Part shown: in pieces, positions 1 through 8,368 of the stretch
Numbering within the stretch: the stretch's first letter is position 1
How the letters are laid out: every line of letters starts with the position of its first letter
Source: Microcaldota archaeon
Lineage (GTDB): Archaea > Micrarchaeota > Micrarchaeia > Anstonellales > Bilamarchaeaceae
Direction: 5' to 3'
NCBI GenBank assembly: GCA_016932815.1
Contig: JAFGCC010000020.1
Span: 1 to 64,000 of the forward strand
Length of the DNA: 64,000 nt
The notes under the pieces: generated by a model
What the model saw: only the letters and a program-made list of their open reading frames with translations
What the model was told of the DNA's origin: nothing
Databases searched by the model: none
Position numbers and translations under genes: made by a program

Positions 1-41
1 CATATAAGACCGTCGCTCTAACCAGCCTGAGCTATGGGCCC
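1..41 (-). tRNA. tRNA 5' portion, probably tRNA-Ile(UAU), truncated by window edge
   Basis: Minus strand reads GGGCCCA-TA-GCTC-AGGCTGGTTA-GAGC-G-ACGGT-CTTATAT-G; loop CTTATAT gives anticodon UAU with A37. The 3' half lies outside the window. Confidence 0.7.
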
Positions 42-100
42 GTTTAGGAGATTGTTTTAGCTCCAACACATTTTTAAACGTGCCCAAGGAGCCAGTCGAA

Positions 101-322
101 TTACGAATTAGAGAGACAAACCCCAATGCCTGCCACTATTCCTACTACCTCTTCCATTGCCTTGCTTACCTGGGTGCTTATTTTGGTTTTTTCTTTCATG
201 CTATCTTCCTCCTTTTTCTTATTCCGTTCTCTGCATTTGCATCTGTCCATTTCACCAATCACCACATTTATTGCGGCTTTTGCAAGCATTGGGAGCATGT
301 CTTCGTATGCCTTTGGCACCAT
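101..322 (-). CDS. hypothetical small protein
   Basis: 73-aa ORF with a TATA-like box (TTTAAAAAGG) upstream on the minus strand; competing plus-strand ORFs look less protein-like. Confidence 0.45.
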   Translation of the reverse strand: MVPKAYEDMLPMLAKAAINVVIGEMDRCKCRERNKKKEEDSMKEKTKISTQVSKAMEEVVGIVAGIGVCLSNS

Positions 323-363
323 GAGACGGTGAAAATATCACCGCTCTTTTTACGCAACCCTCC

Positions 364-411
364 TTTTTAAAGGTAGTTACGTGCCGCGCAAAAACCGGCA
401 ACCTTTAAAAA
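364..411. promoter_or_regulatory. symmetric divergent promoter: perfect 11-bp inverted repeat TTTTTAAAGGT / ACCTTTAAAAA
   Basis: Exact inverted repeat 364-374 and 401-411, each arm a BRE/TATA-like element facing a divergent ORF (101-322 - and 433-915 +). Confidence 0.6.
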
Positions 412-432
412 CCTAAGAACAGGATACCACCC

Positions 433-915
433 ATGGGCCTAATAGATTTCCCTGCGTTCGCCGAGAAGGTGCTCTCCGCGGTAAAGGGCAAGCTCACCGT
501 GAAGGAAGAGGGCATACTAAGGCGGCTATTTAGCCGGGTGAAAAAGAGGAACAACATCCTGGCAGCAGGCCTCCTCTCCGCGCTGCAGGCGGGAGGCTCA
601 TCCAAGGAGGACATAAAGGTATTCTCCGAACTCCTAGAAAAAGCAAACGAGCGCATACTAGAAGGCAAAAAGCCCTTCACGATTGCGGACGATAGGGAAC
701 TCTCAAAGATATTTGAGCGGGCAAACCTCCCAAAAAAGGCGGAGGCCAAATTCAACCACAACGTAAAATCCGACGAGGACGACCTGCTGGTTTCAAGAAT
801 AACCGAATCAATCCACATAAGCGAGAAGAAAGGATTGAGGCGCTTCGTCCCGGAAAAGAGCGCGGCAAAAAAAGAGGAAGCCGCGGAAAAAGCAGCAACA
901 AAACGGAGAGCGTGA
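433..915 (+). CDS. hypothetical protein
   Basis: 160-aa charged ORF, first gene of an apparent operon with 920-1456 and NAD kinase. Confidence 0.75.
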   Translation: MGLIDFPAFAEKVLSAVKGKLTVKEEGILRRLFSRVKKRNNILAAGLLSALQAGGSSKEDIKVFSELLEKANERILEGKKPFTIADDRELSKIFERANLPKKAEAKFNHNVKSDEDDLLVSRITESIHISEKKGLRRFVPEKSAAKKEEAAEKAATKRRA

Positions 916-919
916 GGAG

Positions 920-1456
920 ATGAAGCTCAAGCTCACCCCCCAACTTTCATATTTCATCGGCCTCTGGAAGGAGAAGAGGGGCAAGGAGGGAATAGGCGTT
1001 TACGGGGACGAGGAGTTCCTCTCAATTTTCGCAAAGGCCGCCCTTGAATTCAAACTGACAGAACCCAACAAGCTCCTTACCGCGCAGGAAGAAGGGGAAG
1101 AGGAGCAGGGAACGCTCTATTTCTACAACAGCGCATACCGCAAGTTCTTCCAGGGCATAATAAACGATGAATTAGAGAGGTTCAAGTACCGAAACGAGTA
1201 TAGCGCAAGCTTCCTGGCCGGGCTCTTTGATGCGACAGGCGGAATCTCAAAAGACGGCAAGGTATTCCTCTCAAGGTGCACCCAGAAAGACGAGATGGTG
1301 CTCTACCGCCTGGGATTCAACCCCGTAAAGAGGATGGGCAAGTTATACTTCACAAAGCCCCTCAAATTCCTAGCCTATATAGGCCCCTTCACAAAGAAAT
1401 ACGGGGACCACCCAATCCTAAAGAAGATACAAAAGGGCGCAGCGCAAGTGGAATGA
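920..1456 (+). CDS. free-standing LAGLIDADG-like protein
   Basis: Two LAGLIDADG-like motifs: LSYFIGLWKEKRGKEGI and SFLAGLFDATGGISKDG. Confidence 0.7.
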   Translation: MKLKLTPQLSYFIGLWKEKRGKEGIGVYGDEEFLSIFAKAALEFKLTEPNKLLTAQEEGEEEQGTLYFYNSAYRKFFQGIINDELERFKYRNEYSASFLAGLFDATGGISKDGKVFLSRCTQKDEMVLYRLGFNPVKRMGKLYFTKPLKFLAYIGPFTKKYGDHPILKKIQKGAAQVE

Positions 1457-1506
1457 AAAGGGTTATATTCTTTCTTTGCCCCACACAAAAGCAAGGTGCG
1501 CAAAAG

Positions 1507-2199
1507 ATGAAGGCCAGAATATTCCACAACGCGAAGAAGAAATGGGCGGCCGCCCTCGCAAGGGAGGTCGGGGCATTCCTGGGGCAGAAGGGAATCGCGC
1601 TGGGGGCGAAGAAGGCCGATTTCACCGTGGTAATCGGGGGAGACGGCACCATTCTCTACAACCGCGACATCCTAGAAGGAGCGGTATTCGGGATAGGCAG
1701 CAAGAGGAGCTTCATCTGCCAGTGCACAAAGGAGAACTGGGAAGAAGCACTCTCCGCCTTCATAGCCAAGCCCGCATACGAGGAGCGCATGATGCTATCC
1801 GTATCGGTGGGCAAGAAAAAATACAGCGCGCTAAACGACGTTGCAATCCTCTCAAAGGCGCACGAAGTCCTAACCCTGGCAGTGGATATCGGAGAAGACA
1901 GCTGCACCTTTGATGCGGATGGAGTGGTGCTATCCACCCCCACAGGCTCAACCGCCTATGCCTACGCGGCAGGAGGCCCGGTAATAGAGCCCACCCTAGA
2001 AGTATTCAGCATCGTCCCGGTTGCACCGGACAAGCGCCTCTTTGACCCGATGGTAATCTCGTCTTCGCACAAGGTGGCAATATCCTCACAGAGCCCCGCG
2101 CACATGGTAATAGATGGCGCAAAGCCCATCCTCCTAAAGAAGGGGGAGGCTGTGAGGATTTCCAAGAACAGTAAAAAAATCCTCTTTGCCATAAAGTGA
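1507..2199 (+). CDS. nadK: NAD kinase
   Basis: VVIGGDGTILYN and STPTGSTAYAYAAGGPVIEP motifs; start trimmed to MKARIFHN. Confidence 0.92.
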   Translation: MKARIFHNAKKKWAAALAREVGAFLGQKGIALGAKKADFTVVIGGDGTILYNRDILEGAVFGIGSKRSFICQCTKENWEEALSAFIAKPAYEERMMLSVSVGKKKYSALNDVAILSKAHEVLTLAVDIGEDSCTFDADGVVLSTPTGSTAYAYAAGGPVIEPTLEVFSIVPVAPDKRLFDPMVISSSHKVAISSQSPAHMVIDGAKPILLKKGEAVRISKNSKKILFAIK

Positions 2200-2202
2200 G
2201 CC

Positions 2203-5200
2203 TCACTTTTTCTTCCATAGGTATGCAAATGCCACAATCACCACGGCGGCGAGTATGAAGGGCATGATATTTGCGGCTTCCTCCGAAACCTGCGCGCCCC
2301 GCCCATAGCCTTCAACCTCGAAGTATTCTTCCTCCGATTCGAAGGAATAGGAGAGTTCCCCGCTCCCTTCAACCACGATTGTGTTCGCGCCGGGGAGCAC
2401 CTCATGCTCGCTCTCAATTCCGCCAAGGCTCACGCGCAAGAGCGCAGGGCCATCCCCCTCCCAATAAACCTCAATGGTGGTGTTGTATTCTGTGATGTGC
2501 GGCTCCACGTACGCCTTTTCGTAGAACACAAAGTGCGTGAAATCCGAATACCCCGAATGCTCCGGGGCATACATCGCATAAGCATGGGTGGGAAGCGCGG
2601 TAAAGTCCCCCTTGTGCGTAACCCTCAGCGTGTATTCCAGCTCAACTCCCCCTTCAAGCGAATTGAGGAAGAATACTGCCCTATCCTCCCGTGCTTCCAT
2701 CCGGTATCCCCCATAATAATGCCAGTACCTGCCCGCTTCCTCGCGCACTATCTCTGAGCCAAGGGGAATCGGGTCCTCAATTGCAACGTATTCTCCGCTC
2801 CCATTTACTGTGAGCTTTACCTTTATCTCATCTCCAACACGCGAAACAGTCCTCTCGTATTCGCGCGAAACCGCTATTTCCCCTTCGGGTATCTCATCTG
2901 AGTAGTGCGCAATCCCGAGAGTATAGTATAGGGGCCCGAATCCGTCGCGCTCAAGTGTTAGCTTATGGCTCCCATCAATAAGCGCAATTTCCACGCTGCC
3001 AACGCCCTCATCCCCCATCCTTCCCTCATAAACTTTCTCCCCGTCCAGATAAACCGTTGCAATGTAATCCGAGCGCAATTCCCCGCTCACTTTCGCATAT
3101 TCCGTCAAAGCGAGAACCGTGCGCGCGGTATCCTTTGTGCTAACCCAGTACCTGCCCTTTTTCTCAAGCATGAGCCAGTTGACGCACTTCCTCGCATATT
3201 CCATCTCGCCATTTTTGGCAAAGGCTTCTAGCGCATAGGAAGTAAGCTCGGTGTCGCTGTGGTACCAGCGGTATCCCTCATCGTATTCAAGCCTGCAGTA
3301 ATCCCCGAAGCACTCAAGAGAGGAAATGAGCCCTGAGCACTCCCCGTCCGTGCACTTTGATAATTCGCCAAACACCCCCTCTGGATACGAGGATGCTTCC
3401 CCCCCGGCAATCCTGTTCAACACGAAGAGGGCATACGGGCTTTGCGCACCCCTTAGCCATTTGAGCCCGGATTCGTAAACCTCAAAATCAACGGAAATTC
3501 CCGCATTTTCCGCAATGAAGAGCCCGTCCATCACGTATGCGCTAATGCGCTCATCCTGCCCGTTAAACCAGCCCCAGCTGCCATCAGTGTTCTGGTGGGC
3601 GTATATGCGCCCTAGGCCGTCGTCTATCAATGCGGAGAGGTTCTCTTCCCCCGCGTATTCTAGCCCAAGTTCATCAAGCGCATAAATAAGCACGACATCC
3701 GGAAGGAACCCGCTCATAGTCTGCTCTATGCACCCATAAGGATAGCTAACAAGGTAGTCCAGGCTCTCGAAAGCCGAGGCCAAAACCGATGAATGCAGCG
3801 AAAGCGAGACCTCCGCACCTTCTGGCGAATCGTAATCAACGCTCCCAGAATCATCCACTGCCCCGGATTCTCCTTCGAACACTTCTATTCCCATTTCCTT
3901 TATCTGGAGAGGAAGCTTTACCGCGTCCCCTTCGCCGCCTTCAACCCAAAGCAGGAGCTCCCCATCCCCCCTCCCAATTGCCTTGAGCGGGAAATACGCG
4001 GTAACATCTTCCCCGCTCTCCAGGCTTAAGTATCGCACCGGGCTCCCCAGAACCTCTATTCCCCCCGCGGTTTCCAAAGTGGCCTTGAAAGTAACCCTCT
4101 CATTCCCGTAATTAAATAGGGTTGCGGGGATTGCCGCAACGTCCCCGACCACCAATGCCGCAGGAGGGCTCAGCCTGCCTATTACGTCCTTTGTGACTAT
4201 TGCGGAACTAGTTCCCATGCCCACGCTCGTTCCCCTGGAAGCGACCGCGGTTATGTTCCATGTGGTAAGGGTGTCTGGTATGTGCCAGACCACTTCCGCT
4301 TCCCCACCTTCTAAAAACACATAAGGAATCCAGAGCGCGGTTTCTATGAACTTCTCGCGCACCCTTATCTCGTCCTTGGTCGGAGAAGGCGCATCCTGCG
4401 CGGATTCTTCCACAATGCCCCCTGCCGCATAAACCAGCCCGTCTGAGCGGTATGGGTAGATGTTTGAGTCCCAGCTAAAGAGGATGGTGTAGTCTTCAAG
4501 CGGATAGCCATAGAAATACGAATAGACGTCCCTCCATTGCGCATCCGAGAGGTCTATTATCGCCTGGTCCACGATTGCTACCGAGGCTGTTGCATCTGAA
4601 GCCTCCCCCCCGCTTTGCGCGCTTATTTGGATCGTAGCGGTGTCTCCTGGCCCATATACCTCGTTGTGCCCAAGCCCCACTTCCAGCCATTCTTCGCCGC
4701 GCACAAGGTAATTGGCGTACCCGGAATACCTTTCCCCGCCTTTTATCGCATAGAAATTTATGCTGCTAGTCTCCCCCGCCTCCATGTAAAGCGAATTCAC
4801 CCCGGGCTCTATTTCAAAGAATGAAATCCCAAGCCCTCCTCCTTCGGAGATTGCAATGAGCCTGCCCGCAACCGGGGAGGTTAGGGTAACTTCCATCCGT
4901 TCTCCCGCAGAGTATTCCTCCTTGTCCAGCGAAACTTCCAGGTAGCTCCAGCTCCAATAGCTCCATTCCGAAACATAGAAATACTCAAATGCCTCCGCTG
5001 AGCCGGCTTCTGCGTAAACTACGTATTGCCCGGTTTCGGTTGGGGTAAATGAGAAGCTGTATTGCCCATCCTGAGTTTCAAATTCATCTTCGAAGATTGG
5101 AGTTGCGTTCTCCATCCATTCATTCCTGCTCCGGTAATAATAGTAATCCTCCTCGTGGTATATGCGTATGCTCCCGGAAGTGTCAAGCGCCTCCTCGTTT

Positions 5201-6528
5201 TCGTCGTAGGAGAGGATTGTAACCAGGCCGCTCTCGTTTGCCTGCATATCCTCTGCAATTATGTTGAGGTTTTCCTTTTCTAAGACCGCAACGACCAGTG
5301 ATTCCTCGCTCACTACCTCACTATCGTCGGCAACTTTCACGCCTATCTCGTACATCCCGGTCTCGTTTGCCCCCCTCCACTCAATTTTGCCCGTTCCGTT
5401 TACGGTATATACGGTTCCCTCCGCAACCTTCACTTTGTTGTAGTAGGGTATGCACATGCAATCAAGGTAGTAAGGCGACCAGTAATAAGGGGAAGCGTAA
5501 ATCTCAAAATCCGCCTGGGCGGATGCGCTCTGCCCAAAATAGTATTGGGTATCCACTTCAACCCAGATTGTTTCGTTTACAACGAACCTCTCCTTGTTAG
5601 CAGAAAGCGACACCTTTATCTCGGGCCGCTTGTATTCTTGCACCTCAAAGGAATGCCAGCCCACGTAATCCTCCCCCTTGCGCATGGAAACCGAATACCT
5701 CCCTAGTGCAGCCTCCTCATCCAGCACGAAATCCAGGCTTACGCGAGAGTTCACAACCCCCACGGGCTTAGAATAAACGACTCCGTAGTCCGGGTCGCGT
5801 ATTTCCACATCCACTTCCCCTTCTATCGTTTCGTAGGAATCCCCGTTGTCCAGGAAAATTACCGACGAAAAATGCACCGTTTCCCCAGGCTGGTATAGCT
5901 CCTTGTCGCTAAAAGCGTAGGCCGCATAATCCTCATAATAATACATCTCCCTCTCGTAAATAGGGTAATCGTAGCTGTATATCTCCATGCTGGTTTCTTC
6001 TCCCACGTATTCTGCGGAAATCGCACTCAGGTTTTCCGTTTCAAAATTGAATATCCCCCATGCCCCGGAAACGGTTTCCACGATTGTCTCGTTTTCCTCT
6101 TTCCCATAATGCAGGAAAATGTTCCCCCCTTCTATCGCGCTCCCATCCTCCTTGTACAAGAACAGTCCCTTCCCCTCCTTTCCTATCGCTGCGGCAATCC
6201 CTATTGAAGTTACCCTGAATTCCTCCTCTTCGTCTTCTAGGTCGTCGCGCACCCTCACGGTGTAATCCCCAGAAGGCAGCGAGAATTCAAACGATTCGTA
6301 GGAGTAGCGGTAATACCCCCATTCGTCCCTCCCGCTCCCTTGCACCGCGCGCAATTCCGAATATGCCTCTTCCCCCCCTTCTGCGTAAATTGTAAAGACA
6401 ATGGTGCCTTCGGCTCCGCTTACCCCTATTTCTATGTTCTCATAGGGAGCGTATTCTGAGGCGGCGTCAATCCAGAGTGCATTTGCGCACCCTGCCAAAA
6501 TAAGCAATGCGAGGAAGAACCTGTTCAT
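2203..6528 (-). CDS. alpha-2-macroglobulin-like secreted/membrane-anchored protein with thioester motif
   Basis: N-terminal signal peptide MNRFFLALLILAGCANA, MG-like beta domains, thioester motif PYGCIEQTMSG, C-terminal TM anchor plus KKK. Confidence 0.88.
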   Translation of the reverse strand: MNRFFLALLILAGCANALWIDAASEYAPYENIEIGVSGAEGTIVFTIYAEGGEEAYSELRAVQGSGRDEWGYYRYSYESFEFSLPSGDYTVRVRDDLEDEEEEFRVTSIGIAAAIGKEGKGLFLYKEDGSAIEGGNIFLHYGKEENETIVETVSGAWGIFNFETENLSAISAEYVGEETSMEIYSYDYPIYEREMYYYEDYAAYAFSDKELYQPGETVHFSSVIFLDNGDSYETIEGEVDVEIRDPDYGVVYSKPVGVVNSRVSLDFVLDEEAALGRYSVSMRKGEDYVGWHSFEVQEYKRPEIKVSLSANKERFVVNETIWVEVDTQYYFGQSASAQADFEIYASPYYWSPYYLDCMCIPYYNKVKVAEGTVYTVNGTGKIEWRGANETGMYEIGVKVADDSEVVSEESLVVAVLEKENLNIIAEDMQANESGLVTILSYDENEEALDTSGSIRIYHEEDYYYYRSRNEWMENATPIFEDEFETQDGQYSFSFTPTETGQYVVYAEAGSAEAFEYFYVSEWSYWSWSYLEVSLDKEEYSAGERMEVTLTSPVAGRLIAISEGGGLGISFFEIEPGVNSLYMEAGETSSINFYAIKGGERYSGYANYLVRGEEWLEVGLGHNEVYGPGDTATIQISAQSGGEASDATASVAIVDQAIIDLSDAQWRDVYSYFYGYPLEDYTILFSWDSNIYPYRSDGLVYAAGGIVEESAQDAPSPTKDEIRVREKFIETALWIPYVFLEGGEAEVVWHIPDTLTTWNITAVASRGTSVGMGTSSAIVTKDVIGRLSPPAALVVGDVAAIPATLFNYGNERVTFKATLETAGGIEVLGSPVRYLSLESGEDVTAYFPLKAIGRGDGELLLWVEGGEGDAVKLPLQIKEMGIEVFEGESGAVDDSGSVDYDSPEGAEVSLSLHSSVLASAFESLDYLVSYPYGCIEQTMSGFLPDVVLIYALDELGLEYAGEENLSALIDDGLGRIYAHQNTDGSWGWFNGQDERISAYVMDGLFIAENAGISVDFEVYESGLKWLRGAQSPYALFVLNRIAGGEASSYPEGVFGELSKCTDGECSGLISSLECFGDYCRLEYDEGYRWYHSDTELTSYALEAFAKNGEMEYARKCVNWLMLEKKGRYWVSTKDTARTVLALTEYAKVSGELRSDYIATVYLDGEKVYEGRMGDEGVGSVEIALIDGSHKLTLERDGFGPLYYTLGIAHYSDEIPEGEIAVSREYERTVSRVGDEIKVKLTVNGSGEYVAIEDPIPLGSEIVREEAGRYWHYYGGYRMEAREDRAVFFLNSLEGGVELEYTLRVTHKGDFTALPTHAYAMYAPEHSGYSDFTHFVFYEKAYVEPHITEYNTTIEVYWEGDGPALLRVSLGGIESEHEVLPGANTIVVEGSGELSYSFESEEEYFEVEGYGRGAQVSEEAANIMPFILAAVVIVAFAYLWKKK

Positions 6529-6643
6529 ACGGAAGCTCCTGCGCCAACCAATTTAAAGATTTCATATGCTTTTGCGCAATCTCCCCCCTGCAAATCCTAA
6601 CTATTTATTACCTTTTTGTGCATTCTTAATGCGGTGTGGGACA

Positions 6644-6910
6644 ATGGACAAGAGAATACTAAAAGACGGCTTCTTGCAAATCAAGGTTCGAGTATCCGGA
6701 ATGCTTCAAAACCACAAATTTACCCTCAAAAAAGAGAATTCCGCATTCGGAGACTACTACATCCTGGAGACCGAAGTCCCCATAATGGCGGCAGAAATGA
6801 TGAGGGCTGCAAACGAGGTGGAGATGCCGCTGCGCTCTCCCACGGGGCTGTTTTTCCCGCGGGGCAAATCCCCAAAGGATTTCCCTGCAAAAGCAAAGGA
6901 GGCGGAATAG
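6644..6910 (+). CDS. hypothetical protein
   Basis: ORF trimmed to MDKRILKDGFLQIKV; directly abuts the ThyX-like gene. Confidence 0.65.
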   Translation: MDKRILKDGFLQIKVRVSGMLQNHKFTLKKENSAFGDYYILETEVPIMAAEMMRAANEVEMPLRSPTGLFFPRGKSPKDFPAKAKEAE

Positions 6911-8323
6911 ATGCACAAAGAAGGAGAGAAAAAGCACGGGAAAGAGAACGCCCAGGAAGGCGGTTCCACAAAGAGGCGCGTCTATTCGCTAAACGGCTAT
7001 CCTGAGGAAACGGTTTCGGTTGCCTTTGCGAAAACGAGCAGGAGCCCCGAAGCCTTCGACGAAATAATCTCGGAATTGGACAAGGAATCAACGCGCAAGT
7101 TCCACGAGACCTGGGTAATAAAATTCGGCCACGGGAGCGTGGCGGAGCACGCTTCAGTGCACCTGGCAGCCGAGAACGTCTCCCGCCTCGCAGTAGAGTG
7201 CATAGAAGGCAACAGGCTTGGGGCCTACACCGAGAAATCAACCCGCTACCAGGAGCTGGACATTGCGCACACGCACTTCCCAACCGAGCTTGAGGGAACA
7301 GAATACGCGGAACTCTACGAGCAGGCAATAGGCGAGCTGTTTTCCGCCTACGATTCCTGCCTCGCAGGGCTAATAGAATACTACAGGAAAAACACCCCTA
7401 AGAAGGAAGACGAGCCCGAAAAGAGGTATGAGGCGAACCTGAAGCTCATGGCGCTGGACAATGCGCGCTTCCTCCTTCCAAACGCGACGCTTGCGAATGT
7501 GGGAATAACCTTCAACGCAAGGGTGCTAATCCACGCAATAAGGAAGATGCTCTCTTCCCCGATAGATGAGGTGCGCGAAATAGGGCGGGAGATGGAAAAA
7601 GCCGCAAGGGATTCGCTTCCCACTCTCGCAGGGGACCCCCAGCCAAGCAAATACGCAGAAAACGTGCGCATCTCCTTCCACTCCGAGCTCTGGGACCAGA
7701 GGGCGCCTTTCAAGAGCAAGGTGGAGCTTGTGCATTATGAGAAGGAGGCCCTGGACAAGGTCGTTGCCGCATTCTTGTACCGCTACTCCGCACTCTCTTT
7801 TGAAGAGGCCAGGCACAGGGCGCAGAAGATGGGGGTTGCAGAGAAGCGCAAAACCCTTGAGAAAGCGCTTGAGGGAATCTCAAGGGAGCCCCCGCTGCGC
7901 GAATTTGAGCACGCATACTACACTTTCGACCTTGTAATGGACCAGGGGGCTTACTGCGAATTCAAGAGGCACAGGATGCTTACCCTCACCCCGCAGGAGC
8001 CAACCGTGCACCTGGGCTACCTAATCCCAGAAGACATAAAGAAAGCCGGGCTTGAGGAAACCTTCCGCAAGGCCTTGGATGCAAGCACCGAGGCGTTCAA
8101 GAAAATGGAAGCAGACTTCCCATACGCTGCGGGCTACCTAGCAACAAATGCGCACTATAGGCGCTGCCTTGCAACTATGAACCTGAGGGAATTAAACCAC
8201 TTCATACGCCTGCGCTCAAGCCCGTGGGCGCACTTTACGATAAGGGAGGTGGCAAAGGGAATGCTGGAGAAAATACAGAATGCCCATCCAATCCTCACTT
8301 TCTGGATTGAGGCAAAAAGCTAG
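6911..8323 (+). CDS. ThyX-like protein with two ThyX-type domains
   Basis: N-domain GHGSVAEHASVHLAAENVSRLAVECIEGNRLGAYTEKSTRYQ; C-domain EFKRHRMLTLTPQEPT...NHFIRLRSSPWAHFTIREVA. Confidence 0.82.
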   Translation: MHKEGEKKHGKENAQEGGSTKRRVYSLNGYPEETVSVAFAKTSRSPEAFDEIISELDKESTRKFHETWVIKFGHGSVAEHASVHLAAENVSRLAVECIEGNRLGAYTEKSTRYQELDIAHTHFPTELEGTEYAELYEQAIGELFSAYDSCLAGLIEYYRKNTPKKEDEPEKRYEANLKLMALDNARFLLPNATLANVGITFNARVLIHAIRKMLSSPIDEVREIGREMEKAARDSLPTLAGDPQPSKYAENVRISFHSELWDQRAPFKSKVELVHYEKEALDKVVAAFLYRYSALSFEEARHRAQKMGVAEKRKTLEKALEGISREPPLREFEHAYYTFDLVMDQGAYCEFKRHRMLTLTPQEPTVHLGYLIPEDIKKAGLEETFRKALDASTEAFKKMEADFPYAAGYLATNAHYRRCLATMNLRELNHFIRLRSSPWAHFTIREVAKGMLEKIQNAHPILTFWIEAKS

Positions 8324-8368
8324 CCCCCATTCCCCCCTACTGCGCAGGCAGCCCAAATATGCGTTTAT

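Noticed and set aside
6726-7328. 200-aa minus-strand ORF rich in Arg/Pro/Cys
   Set aside because: Antisense to the ThyX-like gene; composition typical of a non-coding frame.
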